Shown here one piece after another: positions 12,279 to 22,643 of a DNA stretch of 64,000 nucleotides. Location of the stretch: positions 6,466,001 through 6,530,000 of the forward strand of contig CM040103.1 in assembly GCA_022496805.1 (NCBI GenBank), written 5' to 3'. The notes under the pieces are model-generated. The model searched no databases. It was not told where the DNA came from and saw only the letters and a program-made list of their open reading frames with translations. Position numbers and translations under genes: made by a program. The DNA is from Pohlia nutans (lineage: Eukaryota > Streptophyta > Bryopsida > Bryales > Mniaceae). Each line of letters begins with the position of its first letter. Position 1 is the stretch's first letter.

Positions 12279-13769
12279 TTTATTATTTGTTGTAATTCTT
12301 GAAAACAAAACTACTTTGAAATTCAATATCCTTACTTTGTACTCTTCTCCCCCTTCAATATGACACTCAATGAGGAAACAAGAAATGTGTCATAATATAT
12401 CAAGGTCTGATATAACGCATAATGTGACATTTGTAGATTTCTCCCTTGAATATGACAAAAGGGGAGTTTCAAAGTGTCACATTATTGGGTATCATAGTCA
12501 TATTAGAGAAAGAGATAATTAAGGCTACATAAGTTTGGTCGCGCAAAAATATATCGCAATAATGAGGTTGTCATATTATGCAATGTCATATTATCGAGGG
12601 CAGAGTACTATAGGTCCAAATTGTGTGAATTCTCCAATATTCCTTCTTAATCAAAACACTCTCTTGTCAAAAAAAATTAAAAAAAATTAAAACACTCCCT
12701 TGTCTTAAAAAATAGAATATTTTAACTTTAGTCATTTGCTACATTGCAATTGGTCAAAACCTTGTTTTTGGCTATTTTTGGAGTTCTAGTTATTTTGTAA
12801 AAAGCAATAATTTGTGTGAAACCTTCTATAGGGCTATTCACCAATACTAAGAACACTTTTGGTTTCACAAAATTTTGTAAATAATAATTTGTGTTATACC
12901 TAGCTGGAAAATTTAGTAGCAAAACCAACCGAGAGAATTTTAGAACTTGATTTTTTTTGAAAGCATGTGTTTATAAACAATTTCTTAAAATGAGAATCAT
13001 ATATTCTTATACCCGCAACCAGGAAGATTATTTTCATCTCACCAAACTTTGCTCCTCTAGACCATTTAGTGGTTACCATTATTTTTGAGTTCTAGTTATT
13101 CCGATCTTGATCAATGTACCAACTTGTTTACTATTTGAACATATAAATTTTGTCCTAAACCGTACATGGATAAGTCACTCTCATAAAATTCACAGTAATT
13201 ATGTATGAGTTCGTTCTTGACATGAAAGATTGCAATGAAGAGGTGTTGGCACAGATCATTGCTGAACATCTTCACTTTCATTTTTGAAAATTTTAATCCA
13301 AATTCTATTCAACCTTCAAGTCACACCCTCCAAAATGTCATTTGAGTGTCCATTATACGGTTCAAAGAGATACTATAATCTTCCAATCCAACGGTCCAAT
13401 CTTTCCAAGATTTAACCGACACTTGTTTTATCAAGCTATGCTTACATTTATATAGTTGAATACTATTTCAACAGAGAAAATTTTAAAAAAACATCACCCA
13501 AAAACCTGTGGTTTCTCCAGAACCACCTTTGGCACTAAAGGGTTAAAGCTCTACTCTTCAGTGAGTTGGTGTGCATTGCTAACTTTTTAAAAATGTAACA
13601 AAGAATCAGAAAAATTCAGTACGGAACATGGATTATTTCGTAAGTACAGGCATCATTCTGCTATAGAATTCAAAGCTGTCTTTCTAAGAGCCTCTAATAG
13701 AGCATCTTCAATGACAGCTTCTTCAAACTCACAAAACTTGAATATGTATCAATTCTAGAAGATTGCCAA

Positions 13770-15415
13770 CTACACGCATAACCCTTTCTTGCCATCAATG
13801 CACGGGCCAATGAAGTAGCCATCTTGGTAGCCACCTGCATAATTCAAGTAAGACATGAATATGATGGGGCAAATGGTGTTGAAGTTGTTGACTTGGCTTC
13901 GGAACTCGCACGCCAACTTGTTAAACGCTGCGCAACATGCTTTTGTGGCAAGTACTTTGGGTGAGCACACACTGGTGACTGGCTTGTAATTCAGCTTTGG
14001 GTATTTGTTTGCGCAATCTGTAATCACCATGAAAGTCTCATGTAAGTTCAGCTCTCTGCATCATGACATGATATTTAAGCAACTTGAAATTCATTTGTTA
14101 CTACGTATCTCAGATTAGCAACAAATGGATTTCAAACTCTGATCTAATCCAAAACTCTACCCAAAAACGGTTAAATTGCTGTTTTCAACACTCTTGTTGT
14201 TTTCACATTTTAGCAGTTTTTCTACACTCTAGTGTCAAAAACAATTTTGTAAAGAGTGTAAAAAAAAACACCCTTTTTTGTTAGGGAAAAAACTCTTACC
14301 TTTATTCACAAATTGCCACTACAACAGTGAAGTGAAAACATAACATTCTCAAGTTGGTCCCTGTTGAGGCATCATTCCTCAACAGTTGAAATGATGCCTC
14401 TACAATAGCATTGTAAACCTGCAGAAATTCAAATATTTTCCTGTAGGAAAAGGACCAGGTATGAAATGATTCAACATGAGCAACATAGTATACGTTTTTA
14501 TTTTTATAAGAAGCTATATTACAAGGCAACCAGGGGCTTAATATCATAAAGACACTCACCTGTGTTGGGGTCGATGGCTGCCTTGGAATATGTAACCACT
14601 TTCAGAGCTGGCTTTCCTGCTTTGAGCTCCCTCTCATTTCCTACAGGCATTCTTGATGCTGCACCGCACACATCTGAATGAGTTTGAGGACTGAAAACAG
14701 TGAGCACTGTAACGAAGAATCTAGAATACAGATCAAGTAGAGGACACTAAAATCATTAGGGACCTGAATCATTCTACCACTACAAGGAGAAGGCGTCGCT
14801 TTTCACTTGCTAGGTGAGTCAAATGGCGCCACTTTGCACTCACTACCCAGGCGCTCAAGACTTGGTGAGTGTAATTCGTCATGTATACAGCGAACTCTGA
14901 CACTGTTCTGAGTAAGAAGCGACGCCTTTGCTAGTAGTGTACAAAGAACACCTCATCAATCTCTTCCAATACACTTCTATTAGCAAGTTGGATGTACACT
15001 ATCACTTCGCTCAATTGATGTCTATGACCACTCATCTTTGAATGAAAATGGGATTGTCTACTGTTGCTTCAATAGTGGTCTACAACCTCCCACTTTGAAT
15101 GATTGCATAAGAAATTCATACATAGTGATGAAAAATTTGATCTCACGAGGCTTGAGCTAAATTATTTTTCTTTGAATGAAAATGGGGTTGGTCTACAACC
15201 TCCCTCATTGAAAGCATCGTGCATAATAGTGAGAAAAAAATTGATTTGGCTCAAAATGATCCCTCAAAAATGATCTCCTAATGAAAGCACACTCCTACAT
15301 ATTGGTTAAAGTAACGGAAAGAGTATGAGAGAATCAGTGTGTACAAACCTGCACATGAATTTGGAAGGAAAACCATCACCAAGACGATCACTACCATTGG
15401 TAACCTCATCTGCAT
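13770..15415 (-). CDS. LORELEI-like GPI-anchored protein family member (three inferred exons)
   Basis: LLG/LORELEI proteins are apoplastic co-receptors that chaperone FERONIA-type receptor kinases and help bind RALF peptides. Inferred exons on the minus strand: 15415-15349 (hydrophobic signal peptide, MQMRLPMVVIVLVMVFL), 14706-14560, and 14053-13770. Both introns have GT...AG ends, all junctions are phase 1, and the joined frame is open (about 165 residues). The last exon carries the diagnostic eight-cysteine pattern in order: DC, VC, a CC pair followed by AAF, LAC, IC, PC, and LC near the end. The exon-3 acceptor (CAGAG) is not ideal. The frame stops right after GLCV, so no C-terminal GPI-attachment tail is seen unless a further exon is spliced in. 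The 43 residues of exon 2 have no family match I recognise. A 162-bp CACTA miniature sits in intron 1. Family is fairly certain; exon structure is tentative. Confidence 0.6.
14302..14420 (-). other. Unused exon-like segment in the LORELEI-like gene
   Basis: On the minus strand it is bounded by TTCTGCAG and GGTAAGAG, which look like acceptor and donor sites, but all three frames contain a stop. If included, it would truncate the protein before the cysteine domain. It could be a poison exon or a decayed exon. Confidence 0.3.
14778..14939. mobile_element. Miniature CACTA-type element in an intron
   Basis: Begins CACTACAAGGAGAAGGCGTCG and ends AGCGACGCCTTTGCTAGTAGTG, i.e. good inverted ends of about 23 bp. 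The duplication TAC flanks it at 14775-14777 and 14940-14942. 162 bp, noncoding, in intron 1 of the LORELEI-like gene. Confidence 0.85.
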
Positions 15416-15678
15416 GTTGCTATGCAGAGTCCCACCGACCTTTCAGCAACGGAAGGTTGATGTTTCACAAGGAGCAGCCAATTCTGTGCCTCCCAAATTG
15501 CGTCAACTCTAACTATCTTCCTAGTTCTGAGCTCTGAAAGACTTTGTTGTGGTGGTTCTAGCACCAGCTTGATAACAGATGGTGCGGTCAAAAGCTGCCA
15601 AGTATACTTCGACATTGAAGTGCTGGTGGCCATTTTATCTCGACTGGTTTCCAAAGTCAACTCCTGAATAATAATTGA

Positions 15679-16836
15679 CTACCAGATCACCGCAGTCCCG
15701 TCAACAACATTCAATGCCACAGCAAACCTGTGATGCAACAAAAACTCATATTCAGATGCAGTATTCTATCATTAATCCCGGTTGTTCATTGATGTGCTTT
15801 TGGATATTCTACCTGAAATAGTACATTTTTTGAAATACTGATCGGTTACAGTGAAAATGTTATACTCATTTTTGAGGAAATCAGCCACTATTTAGAGTTA
15901 TGCGCAAAGTCTGTAAAAGAGGGGTGAGTGGACCAAAGTTTTTGAAAATTATGGTTGAGAACCCAATGAAAGTAAATGTGTCAATTGCTTCTAAAAAACT
16001 AGAGATGTGAAGTTTCAAGGCTCCAAAACGGTGCCCAAAAACTTTAGACCCTCAGCTTTCTTGTTTCAACCAATTTTAGTTAATTCAAGGAGCCCCAAGC
16101 TTTGACTCCGCCTATGATGTCACCGAATTAGCTTTATGCTTCTGCCAAATCCAAATCAGTGCTTTTGTCTCCACCACCAACTCATCCGACGCACATTCTG
16201 TTTTTTCTAATTAATGAACCTCACTCAATTTATGTTTCCCAGAATTTCAATAAAACTAAGGTTGTAAGTGGTATCGAGTTTGCGGAAAACTCTTTTGTTT
16301 TAGCCAAACGGATTCTTCCAATATGGTGAAATTAGCCAATTTATACTACATAGTACTTTGCTACCAAATGTATTAAAGAATCTAGAATATTTCGGCTATC
16401 AAATTTTCACATCTATAATAATTTTGCTAAAGAGGCTGAAATTCCTCACCTTCACTGATCGGCTATTCGCTTAAAGGTTTTATTATGAGTTAGTTATTTC
16501 AGAAATGAATCGGTTCACTTGTAAGTACTCCCGTACATTCTTCAGGTGGCCTACAAAACGGCAATAAGTTTCGACCTACAACACGCCGAAAGGAAAAAGG
16601 AAAAAGGGATCCTGATTGACCTCATGCGTTTGACGCTATTTTCATTGCTGCACTTTAATCGAAGGCAGGGCTACTGATAATTCGAAGGGGAAATAAGTAA
16701 ACAAGGACAGCAGTCCCACCTCCTTCCACACAAATTCGACATACCTTATGGTGAGAACGACTTGAAGGATGATGATGGCGGCCTTGTCAGTGTTCGAGGG
16801 ATTAGGTGCAGTTTCTTTGGGTGCAGATTTGGCCAT
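15679..16836 (-). CDS. Small unknown two-exon reading frame (46 codons)
   Basis: I do not recognise this protein. Exon 1 (16836-16745) starts MAKSAPKETAPNPSNTDKAA and ends at ATAAG/GTATGT. Exon 2 (15727-15679) is entered after TGCATCACAG and reads FAVALNVVDGTAVIW before a stop. The intron would be 1017 bp. The N terminus is Lys/Pro-rich and the middle is hydrophobic (IIILQVVLTI). A telo-box lies about 105 bp upstream, which supports a real promoter. It may be a very small gene, or the 5' leader and upstream ORF of the LORELEI-like gene, whose signal-peptide exon begins 264 bp further on. The start context (TAAATGG) is fair. Confidence 0.3.
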
Positions 16837-16939
16837 TTAAAAGTTGGTGAGATACACGAGTAGAGACGCAGCATCTTCCAAGAGGGACTGGTGAGATCGA
16901 AGGGCCAGAGTTGGTGAAGGTGGGTAGACCCTCACTGGC

Positions 16940-16948
16940 AAACCCTAA
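16940..16948 (-). promoter_or_regulatory. Telo-box (AAACCCTAA)
   Basis: Extended as AAACCCTAACCCTAA. Telo-boxes are established promoter motifs of growth and translation genes in plants. It lies about 105 bp upstream of the minus-strand start at 16836. Another AAACCCTAAA is at 17347-17356. Confidence 0.45.
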
Positions 16949-17876
16949 CCCTAATTCTGCTGCAGTTTCCTCTGCCTTGACTTGACACCATCTTTCACAA
17001 CCCCGTCTCTATATCCCCGGTGGTCTTCAATGCGGGCCACTGTTCATGGCCCCCCTTTCCCGAAATTTCCATTTTGGGCACCTTTGGTGCATTTTTTGGC
17101 GATTTGTTTTGCAAATTTGGGCCCTACGGCCTCACTTTATCACGTCGAGCCCTATTTGGGAATAAAAAATCATTGGAGGGGGTTGTTTTTTAAGGTGGGC
17201 TTTGACAAGGACAAAAAAAGAGGGCACTTTTGTTCCCATTCATTCAAGACCACCGGGGATTTAGAGAAATCCTCTTGACAATTGATTGACCACCGCTGAG
17301 GATAGAAAATTGTCAAGAAAAGGCTACATTGTCTCTGTCCGAAACTAAACCCTAAATCTCCCTGCAACCCAAGACCAGTGATCCCAAAACTGGCTAAAAT
17401 TAGCTGGATTTCTACCCAAAAAATGGGGCTGCTGAACATACAAAGAAAGAAAATGAAAAAAAAATGAAATGTAGCGAGAATTCTCATCATGATATAAATA
17501 TATAGCAACTTCATGAGGTGATATCCGTGGATATCATCATGGTATCACCTTAATATATCAAGGGTATTGTTGGATATTATAGAGGTATCGTGAGTATTGT
17601 ATGCACTGGGTAGCAAAAGTAGACACCATTTATGTGGAAGGTCGCATAATGTTCTAAATGTCATAAAGTGGTTCTGGGATCATTGTCCAAAACCTCCTGC
17701 AACCCTAAACTTGTTTGCAATGGCTTTAGAGCATCTCCACCAGCAACTCTACATTGCACCATGAAGGTCATCCAGAAACTACAGAGCATACCATGTAGTT
17801 CCCCACTCAATTAGACTCTGAATATAGAAAGTCACTCACAAGTCACCACGCATGGATTGTGCAATCATGTTGTGCA

Positions 17877-18460
17877 CCTAATCCCTAAACGTCCTCACCC
17901 CTCTACAGATTTGGAGAATTTCAAAGATGTCTTATAAAATTTTAATTAAAAGGGATATTTTGAACTTGATATATGAATAAAAGTTGTACATTATGAATTT
18001 TTGATTCTATCCATATGGTTTGGTCTATGATTGTTTTCACCAATATTTTTATATAATATTTTAAACTTAAAATTGAAAATTCTTTTGTGATTTGATTACA
18101 AATAAGACAGTAACAATTTGTACATAATTTTATTTGTGATTGGTTGAAATGTAATCCTCTAAGTATAGTATTTTTTTGGAGATTTTTTAGTTACTTAATT
18201 TTATGAGTTGACTTTTTAGAAACAATTTTATACTTAGTTTTTGAAATTTTGGGTGAATCACTACAACATGAAATGAGGCATAAAATTTCACAAATTATCC
18301 CCTTTCTAATCTGATCATACAGATCGATAGATAGAAACTCCGGTCCTCTTGCGAGGCTGCCATGAATAAAGTGTCTGTTTGTCTTGACAATGAGCCGATG
18401 CCCACCGGACAAAGGAACTTTGGTACAAGATCTGATCATACATACTTGAGGTTAACTTGG
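17877..18460. repeat. TTAA-type family B element, right end lost
   Basis: Starts with the family terminus CTAATCCCTAAACGTCCTC and follows the order of the intact copy at 56249-56839 until about 18460, where similarity stops. A small retroposon (18322-18429) is inserted in it. Confidence 0.55.
18322..18429 (-). mobile_element. Short retroposon (LINE/SINE 3' end) with tetranucleotide tail
   Basis: On the minus strand it reads CTTGTACCAAAG... and ends in GTTTCTATCTATCGATC. The 13-bp duplication ATCTGATCATACA flanks it (18309-18321 and 18430-18442). The other copy, at 53925-54055, has the same body and a longer (ATCT)n tail. Flanking duplications plus a simple 3' tail indicate LINE-driven retrotransposition. 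The short body is either a SINE or a strongly 5'-truncated LINE. Confidence 0.75.
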
Positions 18461-18694
18461 AGGGGAGAAAAGAGGCACTAACGGTTTTTAGAAACGACGT
18501 GCGATAAAATATAGGGCATTTAATATTCATTTGAGATAAAATTTTGAACTTCTTATTATTTTAGTTCAAAAAATGTAAATTCTATGTCGTAGGTTATGTC
18601 CCATACCTTCATGCCACTTGCAAGTTAGTTTCAATGGTACCTAGTCGGTTGATATAAGCACGTTTAGAACTTATCACAAAGTGTTAGCTACTCT

Positions 18695-18834
18695 CACTAC
18701 AAGCAAATTTGTCGCCTTTCAATGAGTGCAATCGAGGAAGCCCATGTCCTATGTGACCAAAAGCACTCACCAACTTTGGAATGGCTCAAAGTAGCAGTGA
18801 GAAGCAGCCAATTTCCTTCTAGTGTCTTGAAAAG
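18695..18834. mobile_element. Miniature CACTA-type element
   Basis: Begins CACTACAAGCAAATTTG and ends CCAATTTCCTTCTAGTG. The 3-bp duplication TCT is at 18692-18694 and 18835-18837. 140 bp, noncoding. Confidence 0.8.
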
Positions 18835-19299
18835 AGACCATATACTAAGGTAGCATTCTTATGGTTTGCTATCTTGCTGTGTGATCTGGTGACCGTCTTT
18901 TGCTCAATGAAGTAACTGATCTAAGGATCTTGCTCTCTGCATCCATTTGAATGTCTGCCTATTTGTTTCCTCTTCGTCGACAGTTCAGGCTCCTTTGTTT
19001 CAAGTTTACACATGAATGCTATTGAGAATGAAGTGAAAGAGTCCCAGAAGATTCAGCTTTGGAATCAGATTCAATGAAATTTTATTGTTCTAGATTGAAA
19101 TGTGGGTGCCTGTGTGGGTGTTAAACTGATGAGAGAAAGAATAAAATCTGCCCAAGTCCCAGGCTGGAAGAGCAAGCACATAGACTAGTTTTGCAGTCTT
19201 TTTGAACTCAAAACAAGTCAAAGATGAGTATGAGGTGAGTTTCCACTTTGAGACACTCTTTTCGGTTAACTTTAATATGCTAGCCTCCTTGTGGAGTTT

Positions 19300-20230
19300 T
19301 GAAACGTGCTTCTGAAATTGCCAACTCTGACACCCCCACTTCAACAAAGTTTAGAAATATTCAAGTTGTTTGGGATCCATTTACAAGCATGTGTATTGTC
19401 AGCATTTTGAAGATGAATTGTGTGAGATTTTGTGACATGGTTTCTACACACGATGTTTCATTACACGGCAATTTCAACTCCCCGAATAACAATGGCATTG
19501 ACATTGATTCCTCCAAAACCACCATGATCTAGCACAGGGAACCTTGACTGATTCACTGCCAAGTAAATGGTACAAGAATGATGGTGAATTCGTGGTGAAC
19601 ACTTGCTAAATTGAGCAACCACTTCAATTTAGCAAGTGTTCACCACGAATTCACCATCGTTTTTGTACCATTTACTACAATCATGGTGAATGTGTCAAGG
19701 TGCCCTGTGAAGGATTGTTGTATTGACTCTGGTGATGATGCTATATGCCCTAAAACACAGGTTTGTCCTCTAGACAATTTCGCGGTGATGATCAAATTCC
19801 TTAAACTGAGACAATCTGTAGTCTCAAATTATTTTTGACTATACATTTAAATGACAATTAGGTTTGATATTGAACTTTTTTGGTGAATAGTGACTTCAAT
19901 ATGTTAATAAACTCACAAATCTTTGAATTTATAAAGGTTCATATGGTCATAACATTTTGATTTATTAGAATAGAAGTCTCAAATAATATGGTTAAAGCCT
20001 CAAAATGTCCATTTTGTCAAACTTTAACAAATACGGCCTTACTGCTGGATCATAACCAAATCATGTGCAGCGAAACTCGGGACTCAGACACATTCTATGA
20101 TCTTGGTAATCTTCACTTCGAGCAGCTTAGGATTGGGGATTCACACAGAGGACAAGCAATTTAACTCCGAGATGTCCAATGGTATCTAATAAATCCCTTC
20201 TATCAATTCAAATTGTAGAACTCCTCCAGA
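19300..20230 (+). pseudogene. Polygalacturonase-like (GH28) relic, copy 1
   Basis: GH28 enzymes hydrolyse homogalacturonan in the cell wall, using three Asp residues in NTD and DD motifs. Here the first motif reads SPNNNGIDIDSS (around 19478-19515), so the NTD Asp is lost. The second reads CCIDSGDDAICPKT (around 19722-19760) and is intact. A later stretch (20043-20150) gives DLGNLHFEQLRIGDSHRG, matching the conserved 'IRI.DSHRGL' segment. The segments lie in different frames and are separated by stops and by a 113-bp palindrome (19563-19675). Signal peptide and C terminus are not recognisable. The family call rests on motif order and spacing; function is lost. Confidence 0.7.
19563..19675. 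repeat. Near-perfect palindrome inside the polygalacturonase relic
   Basis: Arms 19563-19614 and 19624-19675, 52 bp each with two mismatches, 9-bp loop. Arms start GTAAATGGTACAA. The same position in the second relic (about 25680-25770) has no such structure. Confidence 0.85.
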
Positions 20231-20428
20231 AAGTTTGCCTCTATAAAATCATCTGTAAATATTTTTCTGTGATCATTGGTTGTGAATGAGTGATGTCACC
20301 AACATCACGTTGGCAAACATTCACATCAGCATTCGTTACTACCACCCCTCCTACTGGGGTTTAGCTGAGTCTATTTATAACACAACACATTGGCTACATT
20401 GGTTGGCATTGTCACTTCACTTGCATGC

Positions 20429-20484
20429 ATGAACAGTGCATGCAATCTGAGCATTAAACAAAAATGGTTGCATGCACTGTTCAT
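20429..20484. repeat. Stem-loop with 17-bp perfect arms downstream of AP2 copy 1
   Basis: ATGAACAGTGCATGCAA and its exact inverse, with a 22-nt loop. It lies 184-239 bp past the AP2 stop codon (gene on the minus strand). It overlaps CATGCATG-type RY words, which are B3-factor sites in seed plants. It could be a 3' UTR structure; there is no proof. Confidence 0.5.
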
Positions 20485-20667
20485 ACGTTCTGCCGCTAAA
20501 ATCTCATCAAAACTATACTCTGCATCTGGAGTCTATCGTCACGGATAAAAATTTATTCTTTCTTTCTGTCCTGATATACCCTACAAAAATTTATGGTTAC
20601 TTGTATTGTGCATGATCTGACTAATAAACAAAACGCTCTGAGTCTGGTATATGTGCAAGCCTGAGCA

Positions 20668-21723
20668 CTATTCTTGAGCTCTGAGGCTACTTCTGGCCGC
20701 CTGAATTTCAGCTGCAGAGTAGTCACTGGGGCGAAAGTTGGTGATGCAAGTCAACTCGTCGGCGCCCTTCAGGAACAACAGCGCGCGGTCGTACGCCATG
20801 CCCGCCTCCTCCTCGCTCTCGAATTTGCCCAGCTCGAACGTCCGCTTGTCGCCGTCGCACAACGTCCGACTGATCTTCGCTTCGTAGGTCACAGCCCCAG
20901 TGCAGCTGCCTTTGCGGGTGCTTTTGCTTTTCCGGACGCAGACGCCTTTCATGCGGCTCTTGCCCTTGTTGAACTTGGCCGACGATCTCCGGAGCTTCCA
21001 CAGCAAGTCCCGAGCGCTCCGCTGCGAGTGCTCTGCGAGGTAGCCTGCGTGAGCCGACTCCGGGAAATTCAGCGGGTACGGTTTCCCTCTCGCGGTTTCC
21101 CACAGCCCCAGTTTGATGGCCGCCCTGTCGTGCGCCTGCTTGGCCTCGTCCGCGGTGGCGAAATTCCCCAGAAACAGCTGCTGCCCCTTCTTCTTGCGCT
21201 TGCAATTGTTGCGCAGCTGCCGCCCCTTCAACCACAAGTGCGCCTCCCATTGCTTGTTCTTCGTGTGGTACGTCACCCCGATGCTCTGCGTGGGCGCCAC
21301 CACTGGTCGCTGCGCAAGCACAGCCCCATCATTCTCCAAATCGGAGCCAGCCATCGGCCAATCTCCGGAGAATTCGTTGTTCGGAGCCCCATTCTCATCG
21401 TTGGGAGATTCCAGCATGAAATCCTCGAGGATCATTCGCTCCAGGTCTAGGCTGAATTCGTCGACTGTAACGTCCTGGGCGTTGGATTCAGCGTCATTCA
21501 ACTGGTCAGCTTCGTCGACGAGGAGAATTCGCTCCAGTTCGTCGCCGAATCCGTCGTCCTGATCCTGGACTTCGGTGCTCTCATTTTCGACGGGTTGATA
21601 ACCAGATTCAGCGCCATAGGGCTTGATCATCGGTGCGGGGTTGCTGTGGTACATGCTAGTACCCCAATTGCGGTACTGCGGCTCCGTTGTGGCGAAGAAG
21701 TTCTGGGCTACGGTGGCCTCCAT
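20668..21723 (-). CDS. AP2-type transcription factor with two AP2 domains, copy 1
   Basis: A predicted nuclear DNA-binding regulator, 351 residues, intronless. Residues 50-110 are acidic (EVQDQDDGFGDELERILLVD), a likely activation region. AP2 domain 1 spans about 149-222 and ends in the family pattern LFLGNFATADEAKQAHDRAA...LNFP. Domain 2 spans about 259-334 with FELGKFESEEEAGMAYDRAL and ITNF. Domain 1 carries a basic insert (NNCKRKKKG). Both domains lack the canonical YRGVR start, so they are divergent, and DNA specificity cannot be inferred. Start chosen at 21723 because copies 2 and 3 share the same MEA start and the sequence upstream diverges and shifts frame between copies. It is GC-rich in AT-rich surroundings. 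The three copies are all open, which argues they are expressed. Distinctive here: SCTGAVTY where the others have SCRAVTY. Confidence 0.85.
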   Translation of the reverse strand: MEATVAQNFFATTEPQYRNWGTSMYHSNPAPMIKPYGAESGYQPVENESTEVQDQDDGFGDELERILLVDEADQLNDAESNAQDVTVDEFSLDLERMILEDFMLESPNDENGAPNNEFSGDWPMAGSDLENDGAVLAQRPVVAPTQSIGVTYHTKNKQWEAHLWLKGRQLRNNCKRKKKGQQLFLGNFATADEAKQAHDRAAIKLGLWETARGKPYPLNFPESAHAGYLAEHSQRSARDLLWKLRRSSAKFNKGKSRMKGVCVRKSKSTRKGSCTGAVTYEAKISRTLCDGDKRTFELGKFESEEEAGMAYDRALLFLKGADELTCITNFRPSDYSAAEIQAARSSLRAQE

Positions 21724-22012
21724 GAACGAAAAGACTCTCGATCGATTGGTTACGCGCGATCGATTCCGGATCCGAGTGCGCAAGTAATGGAGTGAGGGAA
21801 GTGGAGGCTCTGTAGTAGATGATAGGGGGAGCTGCAGACGGGAATGTCGATCTTCGCATGCTGAAGGCTTGGTTTTAATGGACCCATGCATGGGACGACG
21901 ACGTGAGAACCCCGCGCGAGTCTTTTGTTACTCAGACTCAGAGCTTCGCAAAACTCTCAAAGCGTAACAGAAGACTCAAAGCTTTGGTGGCCATGTCCGG
22001 AACCATGAGAGA

Positions 22013-22086
22013 CCCGGCCCTTCCCCAGGAGATACCCGGCTGCTCCCCTTATGATACCCGGCCAGTCCCGTATGAGATACCCGGCC
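22013..22086. promoter_or_regulatory. 22-23-bp tandem repeats upstream of AP2 copy 1
   Basis: Three units plus a partial of CCCGGCC-N-CCCGTATGAGATA, located 290-363 bp upstream of the AP2 start. Equivalent arrays lie upstream of copies 2 and 3, so they are candidate promoter elements. Confidence 0.5.
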
Positions 22087-22375
22087 TTGCTCTTGCAAAA
22101 AGATAGATAACCAATGTAATTAGTGTTCAATCTCCTCTTGTTTTCCTCTAATCATGGATTACTTTTTGGTTTTTGAAGAAGTGCTAAAGTCGTGATATAA
22201 AATTAAATGGTTAAAGTGGTGATATAAAATGAAATGGTGCAGCAAAATATTTCCATATTCATCTATATTTTGAATAGGGCTATCTTTTCATCCATTCATT
22301 TGGATGACTTTCATTAAAACTGTCAATATCATCCGATTTATTTTCAAAAATTGGGACAATCAAGCGTCTTCACTA

Positions 22376-22643
22376 GGGGGGTGCACTGAACTAATCATGT
22401 ACGAATATACGTGAATGCATAGGAGGGATATTATTTAATTTGAATATTGCCGTATTACATATGCATACAATAGACATATTTAGAGAAGAAAATATTGACG
22501 TATACATACTTTAAACATATATTTAGAATAGAATAGATCTGTATACAAAAGTTCTAAATATATAATCCCTCGTATGCAAGGGGTTTTTTAGAGGGGGTCA
22601 TGAACGCACATGATTCTCAAACATAGTGTTGAGTGCACCCCCC
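22376..22643. mobile_element. Miniature element with GGGGGGTGCACT ends
   Basis: Inverted ends GGGGGGTGCACTGAAC / GTTGAGTGCACCCCCC. AAGCGTCTTCA (11 bp) is found on both sides (22362-22372 and 22644-22654). The AP2 copy 3 flank has only one such sequence, with no element (about 34276-34286). A duplication of 9-11 bp suggests Mutator-type mobilisation. The same insertion is present beside AP2 copy 2 (30211-30471). Confidence 0.75.

Noticed and set aside
16936..16955. Interstitial telomere repeat (CCCTAACCCTAA) here and CCCCTAA strings at 45205-45235
   Set aside because: Only two units at the first place, better explained as a promoter telo-box; the second is a stuttered TTAA-element terminus.
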